Part shown: one piece after another, positions 31,682 through 38,168 of the stretch
Layout of the letters: each line of letters begins with the position of its first letter
Position numbering within the stretch: position 1 is the stretch's first letter
Assembly: GCA_944346885.1 (NCBI GenBank)
Contig: CALVMR010000035.1
Location: 1 to 38,168 of the forward strand
DNA: 38,168 nucleotides
Direction of reading: 5' to 3'
DNA from: an uncultured Clostridia bacterium
GTDB taxonomy: Bacteria; Bacillota; Clostridia; Christensenellales; Borkfalkiaceae
The notes under the pieces: generated by a model
Told to the model about the DNA's origin: nothing
The model's input: the letters and a program-made list of their open reading frames with translations, nothing else
The model's database searches: none
Translations under genes and position numbers: made by a program

Positions 31682-31740
31682 CGAAAACCGAACGCCCGAA
31701 AACCGAACGCCGCCCGCCGCAAACGCGGCGGGCGGGCGCG
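31682..31740. repeat. 15-bp direct repeat and GC hairpin between spoVT and the flippase gene
   Basis: CGAAAACCGAACGC occurs at 31682 and 31697. It is followed by the inverted repeat CGCCCGCCGC/GCGGCGGGCG (about 31711-31734). The hairpin could slow transcription between spoVT and the flippase gene, but no T run directly follows it on the minus strand. Confidence 0.6.
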
Positions 31741-31752
31741 GCATGCCCGCGC

Positions 31753-32301
31753 CTACTCGAACTGGCTCGCCAAAATATCCGCCGTCAGGCGGCACAAATT
31801 GACGGCGCCGCTCTCCATGCGCGCCCCCTCTTCAAAGGAGAGCAGCGACACGGCGCCGAGGCAATCGCCGCCGCACACGACGGGCACGATGACCTGCGCC
31901 GTGGCGTTTGCGGCGCCCTCTTCCTCGGTCAGAGGCAGGATATCGCCGCCCTCGGCGCGGTTGGCAAGGTAGCTGCGGCGGCTGTGCATGACGCGCTCCA
32001 ACGCGGCGGAAATGTGCTTTTTGTTCAGCTCTTTGCGCCCCTCCCCGAAGGCGCAGAGCACTTCGTCGGTATCGCAGATGACGGCGAGGCAGCCGCTCAG
32101 ATCGTTGAGCGAACGCGCCGTTCCCTCCGAAAAGCGTTCGAGCGTGGCGATCGGGGAATATTTTTTGAGCATCAATTCGTCCCGTTCGGTAAAAATTTCC
32201 AGCGGGTCTCCGTCTTTGAGGCGAAGGGTGCGGCGGATCTCCTTGGGGATCACCACCCTGCCGAGTTCGTCGATCCTTCGCACGATCCCTGTTGCTTTCA
32301 T
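31753..32301 (-). CDS. spoVT: Stage V sporulation protein T
   Basis: 182 aa, full length. The N-terminal AbrB swapped-hairpin DNA-binding domain (MKATGIVRRIDELGRVVIPKEIRRTLRLKDGDPLEIFTERDELMLKKY, 1-48) is followed by a GAF-like domain (about 55-180) with LAVICDTDEVLCAFG and VIVPVVCGGDCLGAVSLLS. In B. subtilis SpoVT is a forespore regulator that tunes sigma-G genes and is itself sigma-G driven. The ATG at 32299-32301 has AAGGAG 7 nt upstream. A CGCATA-17-CATACTT pair, close to the sigma-G consensus, lies at 32347-32376. It strongly suggests the organism sporulates, or descends from a sporulator. Confidence 0.95.
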   Translation of the reverse strand: MKATGIVRRIDELGRVVIPKEIRRTLRLKDGDPLEIFTERDELMLKKYSPIATLERFSEGTARSLNDLSGCLAVICDTDEVLCAFGEGRKELNKKHISAALERVMHSRRSYLANRAEGGDILPLTEEEGAANATAQVIVPVVCGGDCLGAVSLLSFEEGARMESGAVNLCRLTADILASQFE

Positions 32302-32347
32302 ACTTCTCTCCTTGCGCGGCGGAGGCATTCCGCACGCCTTTGCAACA

Positions 32348-32376
32348 AGTATGCGCAGCTTCCGCACGCTTATGCG
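32348..32376 (-). promoter_or_regulatory. Candidate sigma-G promoter of spoVT
   Basis: Minus-strand CGCATA (32371-32376), 17-bp spacer, CATACT followed by T (32347-32353). B. subtilis sigma-G sites resemble TGAATA/GCATA plus CATACTA. The fit to vegetative boxes is poor. Confidence 0.55.
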
Positions 32377-32409
32377 GCGCGCAAACCCGCAAACGGCGGT
32401 ATTTTTTAT

Positions 32410-32438
32410 TTGACGCGCGCGAAAAAAAGTTTTACAAT
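32410..32438 (+). promoter_or_regulatory. Promoter of the PHP phosphatase gene
   Basis: TTGACG (32410-32415), 17-bp spacer, TACAAT (32433-32438), then a short leader with GGAGG at 32452-32456. Confidence 0.85.
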
Positions 32439-32462
32439 GAGAGGCAGACACGGAGGAAACAC

Positions 32463-33284
32463 ATGCAGCGTACCGACGTACACACCCACACTACCTTTTC
32501 TTCGGACGGGCGAGACACGATGGAGACCATGCTGGCGGAGGCTTACGCGCGGGGGCTGGCGTATTACGGGATCTCCGATCACTTTAATTACGATTACGAC
32601 CGCATGGGGCTGACGGAGGAAGGAAAGCCCGTTCCGCCCATCGACGAAGCCGCCTACTTCGCCCGCGGGCGCAAGTTGCAGCGGCAGTACGCGGGGCGCA
32701 TGCGCGTGCTGATCGGCGCGGAGTTCGGCTACGACCACGATACGCGCTCGCAGGAGCGCTATGCCCGCACCGAAGCGCTGTACAAGCCCGATTTTGTGGT
32801 GAACAGCGTACACACCTGTTTGGGGAGCGACTGCTACTTCCCGCACTACTGCGACGGGAAGAGCCGCGAATACGCCTACAACGCCTACCTTTACCGCGTG
32901 TTGGAGAGTTTAGACGCGCCCTACCCCTATGACATCGTGGCGCACCTCTCCTACTGCGCGCGCAACGCCACCTACCCCGACCCCGTGCTGCGCTACGAAC
33001 AGTTCCCCGACGTGCTGGACGAGATCCTGCGGCGCATCATCGCCAAGGGGAAGATCTTGGAAGTGAACACGAGCGCCAAAAAAATGGGAGACTTTCTCCC
33101 CGGCGCGGATATTTTAACGCGCTACTTTGCGCTGGGCGGGCGCGAAGTTTCCTTCGGGTCGGACGCGCACTTTGCGGCGCGCATCGCCGAAAAACGGGAA
33201 CTTGTGTGCGCCGCGCTCAAAGCGATCGGCTTTGCCTATATCACCGTGCCCGACTGCGGCGTGCACCGCCGCATCGCCATTTAA
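32463..33284 (+). CDS. PHP-domain histidinol-phosphatase-family protein
   Basis: 273 aa. Metal-dependent PHP phosphoesterase of the HisK/HisJ type: DVHTHTTFSSDG (His7, His9), GISDHFN, LIGAEFGYDHD, VVNSVHTCLG, PYDIVAHLSYCARN and SFGSDAHFAARIAE supply the metal-binding His, Asp and Glu residues in the usual order. It would hydrolyse L-histidinol phosphate in histidine synthesis or a related phosphomonoester; no other his genes are nearby, so the substrate is open. The ATG at 32463 has GGAGG 6 nt upstream. It is divergent from spoVT, monocistronic, and ends at a strong bidirectional terminator. Confidence 0.88.
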   Translation: MQRTDVHTHTTFSSDGRDTMETMLAEAYARGLAYYGISDHFNYDYDRMGLTEEGKPVPPIDEAAYFARGRKLQRQYAGRMRVLIGAEFGYDHDTRSQERYARTEALYKPDFVVNSVHTCLGSDCYFPHYCDGKSREYAYNAYLYRVLESLDAPYPYDIVAHLSYCARNATYPDPVLRYEQFPDVLDEILRRIIAKGKILEVNTSAKKMGDFLPGADILTRYFALGGREVSFGSDAHFAARIAEKRELVCAALKAIGFAYITVPDCGVHRRIAI

Positions 33285-33294
33285 ACGCCGCACA

Positions 33295-33335
33295 AAAAGG
33301 GGGCGCCGCGCAAAAATTTGCGCGGCGCCCCCTTT
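33295..33335. terminator. Bidirectional terminator between PHP and nitroreductase 2 genes
   Basis: Perfect 16-bp stem starting GGGGGCGCCGCGC with an AAAAATTT centre (33299-33332). A T run follows on both strands (TTT on plus, TTTTT on minus). Confidence 0.88.
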
Positions 33336-33355
33336 CCGTAAAAAAACAGCATCTT

Positions 33356-33856
33356 TTACAAAAACTTCACCTTAGCAGGGTCGTAAAACCCTTTTTGCGC
33401 GGGCGCTTCGTCCGGCACGCCCACGGCGATGAGCGCAACGGGAACGGAATCGACGCCCAAAACCTCTTTGACGGCGCCCGTGCGCGGCTCGGCGGGGTAG
33501 CAGCCGCACCAACAGATGCCCAGCCCCATATCCGCCGCCGCAAGCAAAATGTTTTCGACGGCGGCGGCGCAGTCTTGCTGCCAAAAGTTGTGCTTCGGCT
33601 GCAAATCGGGCCTGCCGCACACGGCGATCGCCCAAGACGCGGTGAGCAGCATGCGGCTAGCAGGATGCGCCTCGATGAGCTTTTGCAAGATCTCCTCTTT
33701 ATCGGTCACAACAAATTCCCACGGGCGGCTGTTCACGGCGCTCGGCGCCAGCATCGCCGCTTCCAAAAGCCGTTCGATCTGTTCGCGCGCCACGGGCGCG
33801 CCCTTTTTGTATTTGCGCACGCTGCGGCGGGCGCGGATGGCTTGCATGGTCTCCAT
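33356..33856 (-). CDS. Nitroreductase family protein (short type)
   Basis: 166 aa. Single-domain FMN-dependent nitroreductase: MQAIRARRSVRKYKKGAPV (FMN-phosphate Arg cluster), LEAAMLAPSAVNSRPWEFVVT, CAAAVENILLAAADMGLGICWCGCYP and ALIAVGVPDE, all typical. Unlike the first nitroreductase in this window it is not a two-half TM1586 form. The ATG at 33854-33856 follows AAGGAGG at 5 nt. It has its own promoter back to back with that of the trmN6-like gene and shares a terminator with the convergent PHP gene. Physiological substrate unknown. Confidence 0.9.
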   Translation of the reverse strand: METMQAIRARRSVRKYKKGAPVAREQIERLLEAAMLAPSAVNSRPWEFVVTDKEEILQKLIEAHPASRMLLTASWAIAVCGRPDLQPKHNFWQQDCAAAVENILLAAADMGLGICWCGCYPAEPRTGAVKEVLGVDSVPVALIAVGVPDEAPAQKGFYDPAKVKFL

Positions 33857-33875
33857 TTTTTCCTCCTTTTGCATT

Positions 33876-33904
33876 ATTTTACCGCACGGGCAGCCGTTTG
33901 TCAA
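33876..33904 (-). promoter_or_regulatory. Promoter of nitroreductase 2
   Basis: Minus-strand TTGACA (33899-33904), 17-bp spacer, TAAAAT (33876-33881). The -35 lies 7 bp from the -35 of the divergent promoter. Confidence 0.85.
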
Positions 33905-33911
33905 CAACCGA

Positions 33912-33940
33912 TTGAATTTTTTGCGCGGATGTGGTATGAT
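33912..33940 (+). promoter_or_regulatory. Promoter of the trmN6-like gene, predicted leaderless
   Basis: TTGAAT (33912-33917), 17-bp spacer, TATGAT (33935-33940) with a TGG extended -10. Predicted +1 is 33947, exactly the A of the ATG. There is no ribosome site. Confidence 0.78.
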
Positions 33941-33946
33941 AGCGAC

Positions 33947-34636
33947 ATGGAACTGCGCGAAGGGGAAGTGATCGAAGAACTTCTGCTCGGAAATTTAAAA
34001 GTGATCCAAAACACGCGGCTGTACCGCTTTACCAGCGATTCGGTGCTGCTCTCCCGCTTTGCTTCCGCCAAGGCAAAGGACAGCGTGGCGGATTTTTGCG
34101 CGGGCTGCGGCATCGTGGGGCTGCATTTTTACGCCCTGCACCCCCGCACCGCCCGCGTGACGCTGTTTGAAATGCAGCCCGAACTTTTTGAAATGAGCGA
34201 ACGCACCATCGCGCTGAACGCCCTTTCAAACTTTTCCGCCGTATGCTGCCGCGTACAGGATATTTGCGGGTACAACGAAGCGTTTTCGCTCATCCTCTGC
34301 AACCCGCCCTACGAGCGCGGCGGGTTCGAAAACGCGGACCCGAAAAAGGCGCTCTGCCGCAAAGAGCTGGCGCTGACGCTGCCGCAGCTGTGCGCGGCGG
34401 CGGCAAAATGCTTAAAATTCGGCGGCAGGTTTGCGCTGTGCCACCGCGCAGACCGCCTTGCCGAGGTGCTGTACACGATGAAGGCGCACGGCATCGAGCC
34501 CAAACGCGTGCAGCTTGTATGCGGAAAGAGCGGCGCAAAGCCCTATCTGCTGCTGTGCGAAGGGGTCAAGGGCGGCAAGCCGGGCACGGAAGTTTTGAAA
34601 GAGCTGGTCAACGCAAAGCCGGAGGGAGCGGCGTAA
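33947..34636 (+). CDS. TrmN6/YabB-like tRNA adenine-N6 methyltransferase
   Basis: 229 aa. Class I methyltransferase: TRLYRFTSDSVLLSRFA at the N-terminus, VADFCAGCGIVGLHFYAL as SAM motif I, LFEMQPELFEMSERT, and the catalytic LILCNPPYERGG (NPPY) used for N6 methylation of adenine. This is the YfiC/YabB group that modifies A37 of tRNA-Val in E. coli. In B. subtilis yabB also lies just before yazA and rsmI, as this gene lies before rsmI here. ATG 33947 coincides with the promoter's predicted +1. The gene ends 87 nt before rsmI and is probably cotranscribed with it. Confidence 0.87.
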   Translation: MELREGEVIEELLLGNLKVIQNTRLYRFTSDSVLLSRFASAKAKDSVADFCAGCGIVGLHFYALHPRTARVTLFEMQPELFEMSERTIALNALSNFSAVCCRVQDICGYNEAFSLILCNPPYERGGFENADPKKALCRKELALTLPQLCAAAAKCLKFGGRFALCHRADRLAEVLYTMKAHGIEPKRVQLVCGKSGAKPYLLLCEGVKGGKPGTEVLKELVNAKPEGAA

Positions 34637-34723
34637 GCAGCGCGGCTTGCCCGTTTCTCCCGTTCGCGGGCGGAGCGGAAAACGCCCGCGCCTATCATCA
34701 ACGAACCACAAAGAGGGAGCAAC

Positions 34724-35530
34724 ATGGTCACATTCGTAGCCACGCCCATCGGGAATTTGGGCGACATCACCCTGCGCGCATTGGAATGCCTGCGCGGCGC
34801 AGACATCATCTTTTGCGAGGATACGCGGCACACCTTAAAGCTGCTGAACCACTACCAAATCAAAAAGCCGCTCGCCGCCTGCCACAAATTCAACGAGCGC
34901 GCCGCCGCCGAAAAACTTGCGGCACTGGCTAAGGAGGGCAAAGAAATCGCCGTCGTGACCGATGCGGGCACGCCCGTCATCTCCGACCCCGGCAACCTGC
35001 TCGCCCGCACCCTGCGGGAAGAGGGGATCCCCTACACGCTGGCGCCCGGCGCGTGCGCCTTTGTTTCGGCGCTGGTGCTCTCCGCCTTCCCTGCCGACGT
35101 GTTCGCGTTTTTGGGCTTTTTACGCGGAAAAACGAACGAGAAGCGCGCCTTTTTGCAACAATACGCCGCCTTTTCGGGCACGCTTGCGCTGTACAGCGCC
35201 CCGCAGGACGTGGAGCAAGACATTGCGCTGCTTTATGAAACGCTCGGCGACCGCGCCGCCTGCGCCGTGCGGGAGATCACCAAACTGCACGAAGAGGTGC
35301 AGCCCTTCCGTTTAGCGGAAGGGCTGGCGGGCGAAAAGCGAGGCGAATACGTGCTGCTCGTAGAGGGCGCCGCCCCGCGCGAAAACGCGCTCAACGCCCT
35401 GCCCGTTCCCGAACACATCGCGCACTATACGGCGCTGGGCATGAGCGAAAAGGACGCGCTCAAAGCCGCCGCGCGCGACCGCGGCGTGCCCAAAAGCGAG
35501 CTGTACAAATATACCCTGAAAGACCGCTGA
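34724..35530 (+). CDS. rsmI: 16S rRNA (cytidine-1402-2'-O)-methyltransferase
   Basis: 268 aa, normal length. RsmI/YabC of the tetrapyrrole-methylase fold: MVTFVATPIGNLGDITLRALECLRGADIIFCEDTRHT, AVVTDAGTPVISDPG, APGACAFVSALVLSAFPADVFAFLGFL and REITKLHEEVQPF are all canonical. It methylates the ribose of C1402 in 16S rRNA. The ATG at 34724 has GGGAG upstream. It follows the yabB-like gene, as in many Firmicutes, without the small GIY-YIG gene (yazA) that lies between them in B. subtilis. A perfect 15-bp GC hairpin lies downstream. Confidence 0.96.
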   Translation: MVTFVATPIGNLGDITLRALECLRGADIIFCEDTRHTLKLLNHYQIKKPLAACHKFNERAAAEKLAALAKEGKEIAVVTDAGTPVISDPGNLLARTLREEGIPYTLAPGACAFVSALVLSAFPADVFAFLGFLRGKTNEKRAFLQQYAAFSGTLALYSAPQDVEQDIALLYETLGDRAACAVREITKLHEEVQPFRLAEGLAGEKRGEYVLLVEGAAPRENALNALPVPEHIAHYTALGMSEKDALKAAARDRGVPKSELYKYTLKDR

Positions 35531-35580
35531 AATACTTTTTGTAAACGGAAGCGCCGCCGTAATTTTTGCCGCAGGGATCC

Positions 35581-35636
35581 CGCCCCGCAAAAAACGGCAA
35601 AACCGCCCCGCAAAAAGCGAAAAAAACCGCCCCGCC
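35581..35636. repeat. 23/24-bp tandem repeat downstream of rsmI
   Basis: CGCCCCGC followed by an A-rich stretch starts at 35581, 35604 and 35628, giving three copies of a 23-24 bp unit between two convergent genes. Confidence 0.75.
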
Positions 35637-35663
35637 TTGGCGGCGAAAGCGGCTTTGCAAACG

Positions 35664-35695
35664 GGCGCGGGCGCGGCAGTTGCCGCGCCCGCGCC
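35664..35695 (+). terminator. GC hairpin downstream of rsmI
   Basis: Perfect 15-bp inverted repeat GGCGCGGGCGCGGCA / TGCCGCGCCCGCGCC with a 2-nt centre, followed only by a weak T-rich stretch. Possible terminator. Confidence 0.55.
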
Positions 35696-35798
35696 GTATA
35701 TCTCTTTATGATCGTAAACCCGCGGCATACCGCGAAACGGTATCCGCGCCGACGCCCCGACCCGTTTCCCTGCCGAGCCGAACGGGCAGCCACGCCCG

Positions 35799-36719
35799 CT
35801 ATACGGCCACGCCCGCCGCGCTTAAAATCGCCAAACCGATGATGACGAATATCCACGTCAGCACATATGCGCTGAGCGAGACGATGGAGATGACCAACCC
35901 CGCGATGGTGATGCCCGGCAAACAGCAATAATGCCGCTTCACCATGCCGCGGATGGAACAGCCGAGCGCGAGGAAGGCGAGAAATGTTCCGACCGCCAGC
36001 CCCACATAACCGAGCAGCCATGCAAAGATAGACCACAAAAACGCCATGATGGAAAACGCAAGCCCGACGCTCCCGATCTGGTTATAGGGCTTTAACGGCT
36101 TCGGCTTCTGCGCCTCGGCGGCTGCCTGTTCGCTTTCATACTGCCGCGCCTTGTGCACCAGTTTGCGCGCCTCGCGCAGCTTTTTGGCGTAGCACGTGGT
36201 GCAGTACAACCCGGTGGAGAGGCGCTTCTCTAACCCGCTGTACACCGCGCAGCCGCAGTCGCTGCAATACCCGATCAGCTTTTTCTCCGGCTGTGCCGCA
36301 GGTTTTTCCGACGCGGGGGGGGGAGGAGGAGTCGCTTCCTGCGCGGCGGGCGCGGCAACCGCGGCGGGAGCGGCCGCAGACACGGCAGGCGCGGCAGCCG
36401 CGGCGGGAGCAGCCGTAGATGCGGCAGCCTCGGCGGCATCGGCGGAAGTTGCCGCAGGCGCGGCGGGCGCGGCAGCCTCGGCGGGAGCAGCCGCGGGCGC
36501 GGTATCCTCCTCCGCCGCGGGCGCTTCGCCGAACAGCAGATCGTCTATTTTGATCCGATACAAAATACTTATCTTTCGCAATGTATGCAAGTCCGGTTCT
36601 GCCTGGTCGTTTTCCCATTTCGAAACCGCCTGCGCGCTCACATTGAGCAACTCCCCCAGCTGCTGCTGGGTAAACCCCGACGCTTTTCTGTGCGCCGTCA
36701 ACTTTTTTCCTAACGTCAT
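35799..36719 (-). CDS. XRE-type regulator with zinc ribbon and membrane domain
   Basis: 306 aa. Residues 1 to about 65 are a Cro/CI helix-turn-helix (FTQQQLGELLNVSAQAVSKWENDQAEPDLHTLRKISILYRIKIDDLLFG). Residues about 68-145 are an Ala/Pro/Glu linker. Then a zinc-ribbon-like C-x2-C ... C-x2-C (CSDCGC, CTTC) follows, a basic segment, and three to four hydrophobic helices at the C-terminus. It appears to be a membrane-tethered DNA-binding regulator. The ATG at 36717-36719 has GGAGGG 4 nt upstream. Two CAACCG-type dyads upstream of its promoter are candidate autoregulatory sites. Signal sensed and targets are unknown. Confidence 0.85.
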   Translation of the reverse strand: MTLGKKLTAHRKASGFTQQQLGELLNVSAQAVSKWENDQAEPDLHTLRKISILYRIKIDDLLFGEAPAAEEDTAPAAAPAEAAAPAAPAATSADAAEAAASTAAPAAAAAPAVSAAAPAAVAAPAAQEATPPPPPASEKPAAQPEKKLIGYCSDCGCAVYSGLEKRLSTGLYCTTCYAKKLREARKLVHKARQYESEQAAAEAQKPKPLKPYNQIGSVGLAFSIMAFLWSIFAWLLGYVGLAVGTFLAFLALGCSIRGMVKRHYCCLPGITIAGLVISIVSLSAYVLTWIFVIIGLAILSAAGVAV

Positions 36720-36762
36720 GATTCCCTCCGGATAATATTTCGTTCGGCCTTTGAACAATTTT

Positions 36763-36791
36763 ATTATAGCACAGGCATGACGGAATTGCAC
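36763..36791 (-). promoter_or_regulatory. Promoter of the XRE regulator gene
   Basis: Minus-strand GTGCAA (36786-36791), 17-bp spacer, TATAAT (36763-36768) with TGC extended -10. Confidence 0.75.
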
Positions 36792-36802
36792 GGTTTTTTA
36801 CG

Positions 36803-36858
36803 CAACCGGCGGTTGAATGTGCTCTACTTTTCGTTGCGGCAAATTCAACCGAAAGTTG
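36803..36858. promoter_or_regulatory. Pair of candidate operator dyads upstream of the XRE gene
   Basis: CAACCGGCGGTTG (36803-36815) is a perfect dyad about 12 bp upstream of the -35. CAACCGAAAGTTG (36846-36858) is a two-mismatch version 43 bp further out, about four helical turns. Confidence 0.5.
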
Positions 36859-36889
36859 TTCTACCGTAAGAAGAAATGCCCGAAAAAAC

Positions 36890-36938
36890 GGAGTAAAAGC
36901 GCCCGCAGCAGCTGTTTTTTGCCGCTGCGGGCGCTTTT
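36890..36938 (-). terminator. Terminator of the GH2 gene
   Basis: AAAAGCGCCCGCAGC / GCTGCGGGCGCTTTT stem (36895-36938), with a T run on both strands. Confidence 0.85.
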
Positions 36939-36992
36939 TTCTCATTTTTGGCGCAAAACGTCCGCTTGCCGCGCCGCAACGAAAGGGACGAG

Positions 36993-38168
36993 TTAAACCC
37001 CTTCAAACTCGTCCATCCCCGCACGGGCAAGCGCCTCCTCGTACGCTTCGGCGGCGACGGGCGGCTGGTCGGCACAATAATGGTTTTTGCCGCAGGCGTC
37101 CCCCTCCCACGAGAAGAGGTAAAACCCGCCCCGCTCCGCCTTGGGCAGCGAGAGCAGCCGCGTGACCGACCGCGGCGCGGCAGCCGCCTCGCCCGCGGCG
37201 ATCTCGTTTTGCGCATACAGCTCGCGCACGCGGTAGGAGACGCGCACCGCCGCATCGGTATCGTTGACCGCATACAGCGCCCCGTCTTCGCCCGCCATCA
37301 AACAAAACGGCTGCTGGCTGCGCCGTATGTACCCGTATGCGAGCTTTTTGCAAAAGTAATAGTCTACCACGGCGTCGGAGACCTGCGGCCAGCCGTCGAT
37401 GATGTTCCACCACACGATCCCGCCGTGCGTTTGCATGCGCAGGCGGAACCGTTCGATAAAGTATTTCAGCGCCTCCGCCTGTACGATCTGGCTGCGTTTT
37501 GCAAACGCGGAAAGCTCTTTCGGCACCGCCCCGAACAGCGCTTTTACCTGCTGCGCCATCAGTGCGATGCGGTAGGCGAACCCGCCCGCCCCGTCCGCGT
37601 CGGGAGACGCCGCGTGCGCGAGATATTCGCGCGTCGGGCTGCCGTCCTCCTCGAACATGCGCTCCGGCTCCCGCAAAAACTTCCGCAGGGAAGCGGGCGA
37701 AGGGCAGCCGTGGTACCCGACTTCGGAGGCGAACAGGCAGACGGCGTTTCGGTAATACTCCCCTTTAAAATACCCGCGCGGACCCCAAAGATGGTCCTCG
37801 CTCAGCCGATCGGGGAAGCGGTACCCCTCCCCGTCTACATAGGGCGAAGACGGGAGATAGCTGCGGGCGGGGTCGTGCAGGCGCAAAACGGCGGGCAAAA
37901 CCGCGCGCGTGAGGCGGTTTTCGTTCGGGTCCTGCCATAGCTCGCCCTGCCGCCCCGCCAAGTCGCATTCGTTATCCCCCGCCCACAGCACCAGCGACGC
38001 ATGCCCGCGCAGCCGTTTTACCTGCTGCTCCGCTTCGGCGGCAAGGTTTTTGCAAAAGGCGTCTCCCTGCGGGTACACGCCGCACGCCATCATAAAATCC
38101 TGCCAGACCATGATACCGCGTTCGTCGCAGCGATCGTAAAACGCGTCACTTTCATACACGCCGCCGCC
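36993..38168 (-). CDS. GH2 beta-mannosidase-like glycosidase, C-terminal part (cut by window end)
   Basis: At least 391 codons; the 5' part lies beyond the window. The visible part begins GGGVYESDAFYDRCDERGIMVWQDFMMACGVYP, the typical segment entering the GH2 TIM barrel of beta-mannosidases. The acid/base Glu is expected in WAGDNEC (where relatives have WxGNNE) and the nucleophile Glu in CLFASEVGYHGCPS; TREYLAHAASPDADG and GGIVWWNIIDGWPQVSDAVVDYYF follow. It would hydrolyse terminal beta-mannosides or related exo-linked sugars. The last about 110 residues form a C-terminal beta domain. No upstream start or signal peptide can be judged. Confidence 0.87.
   Translation of the reverse strand, partial: GGGVYESDAFYDRCDERGIMVWQDFMMACGVYPQGDAFCKNLAAEAEQQVKRLRGHASLVLWAGDNECDLAGRQGELWQDPNENRLTRAVLPAVLRLHDPARSYLPSSPYVDGEGYRFPDRLSEDHLWGPRGYFKGEYYRNAVCLFASEVGYHGCPSPASLRKFLREPERMFEEDGSPTREYLAHAASPDADGAGGFAYRIALMAQQVKALFGAVPKELSAFAKRSQIVQAEALKYFIERFRLRMQTHGGIVWWNIIDGWPQVSDAVVDYYFCKKLAYGYIRRSQQPFCLMAGEDGALYAVNDTDAAVRVSYRVRELYAQNEIAAGEAAAAPRSVTRLLSLPKAERGGFYLFSWEGDACGKNHYCADQPPVAAEAYEEALARAGMDEFEGV

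Noticed and set aside
1..38168. tRNA, rRNA, insertion sequence or prophage features.
   Set aside because: I looked for tRNA arms, rRNA segments, transposase, integrase and phage-type genes and found none. The window reads as ordinary chromosome.

Overview
The window is a G+C-rich, densely coded piece of a bacterial chromosome with 30 complete or window-cut protein genes plus one possible small ORF, mostly on the minus strand. Gene content and order point to an endospore-forming, gut-type Firmicute (Clostridia; a Christensenellales-like lineage is a guess). A spoVT, spoVB/yabM-like, mazG/yabN run is kept in the Bacillus subtilis order. A yabB-like methyltransferase sits beside rsmI, as in B. 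subtilis. IleRS has a T-box leader, start sites mostly carry GGAGG-type ribosome sites, and vegetative promoters have TTGACA/TATAAT-like boxes with 17-bp spacing.

Layout. 1-5.7 kb: a TM1586-type nitroreductase (-), a stray duplicate of its 3' end, a family 8 glycosyltransferase (+), an LPG-synthase/UPF0104 membrane protein (-), an MFS transporter (-) and a SpoU-type RNA methyltransferase (+). 5.8-9.2 kb: a minus operon of GH13 glycosidase, cytidylate-kinase-like protein and TtcA-like tRNA thiolase. 9.3-14 kb: a choloylglycine-hydrolase-like Ntn hydrolase, an S4-containing RluA pseudouridine synthase and a FeoA-FeoB fusion preceded by a Gly/Arg-rich small ORF. 14.3-16.6 kb: a large acidic secreted, membrane-anchored protein. 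16.7-21.8 kb: T-box, ileS, RlmI-like methyltransferase, second RluA enzyme. 21.9-27.7 kb: membrane acyltransferase, acyl-CoA ligase, KtrA, HEPN-like/CBS protein, then MATE behind a terminator. 27.7-32.4 kb: spoVT, spoVB-like, mazG, dus. 32.4-35.5 kb: PHP phosphatase (+), nitroreductase (-), trmN6-like and rsmI (+). 35.8-38.2 kb: an XRE/zinc-ribbon membrane regulator and the C-terminal part of a GH2 beta-mannosidase-like enzyme cut by the window end.

Themes. RNA maturation is heavily represented: SpoU, TtcA, two RluA, RlmI-like, Dus, TrmN6-like and RsmI, beside IleRS. Gut-type functions are also present (GH13, GH2, bile-salt-hydrolase family, ferrous iron uptake). The most unusual signals are: three promoters whose predicted +1 falls on or next to the start codon (leaderless mRNAs); two long out-of-frame gene overlaps (feoB/rluA and spoVB-like/mazG); a Gly/Arg-rich ORF made of 14-codon repeats coupled to feoAB; a HEPN-CBS protein beside KtrA; a terminator immediately before the MATE ribosome site; a sigma-G-like spoVT promoter; and several short-period intergenic tandem arrays.
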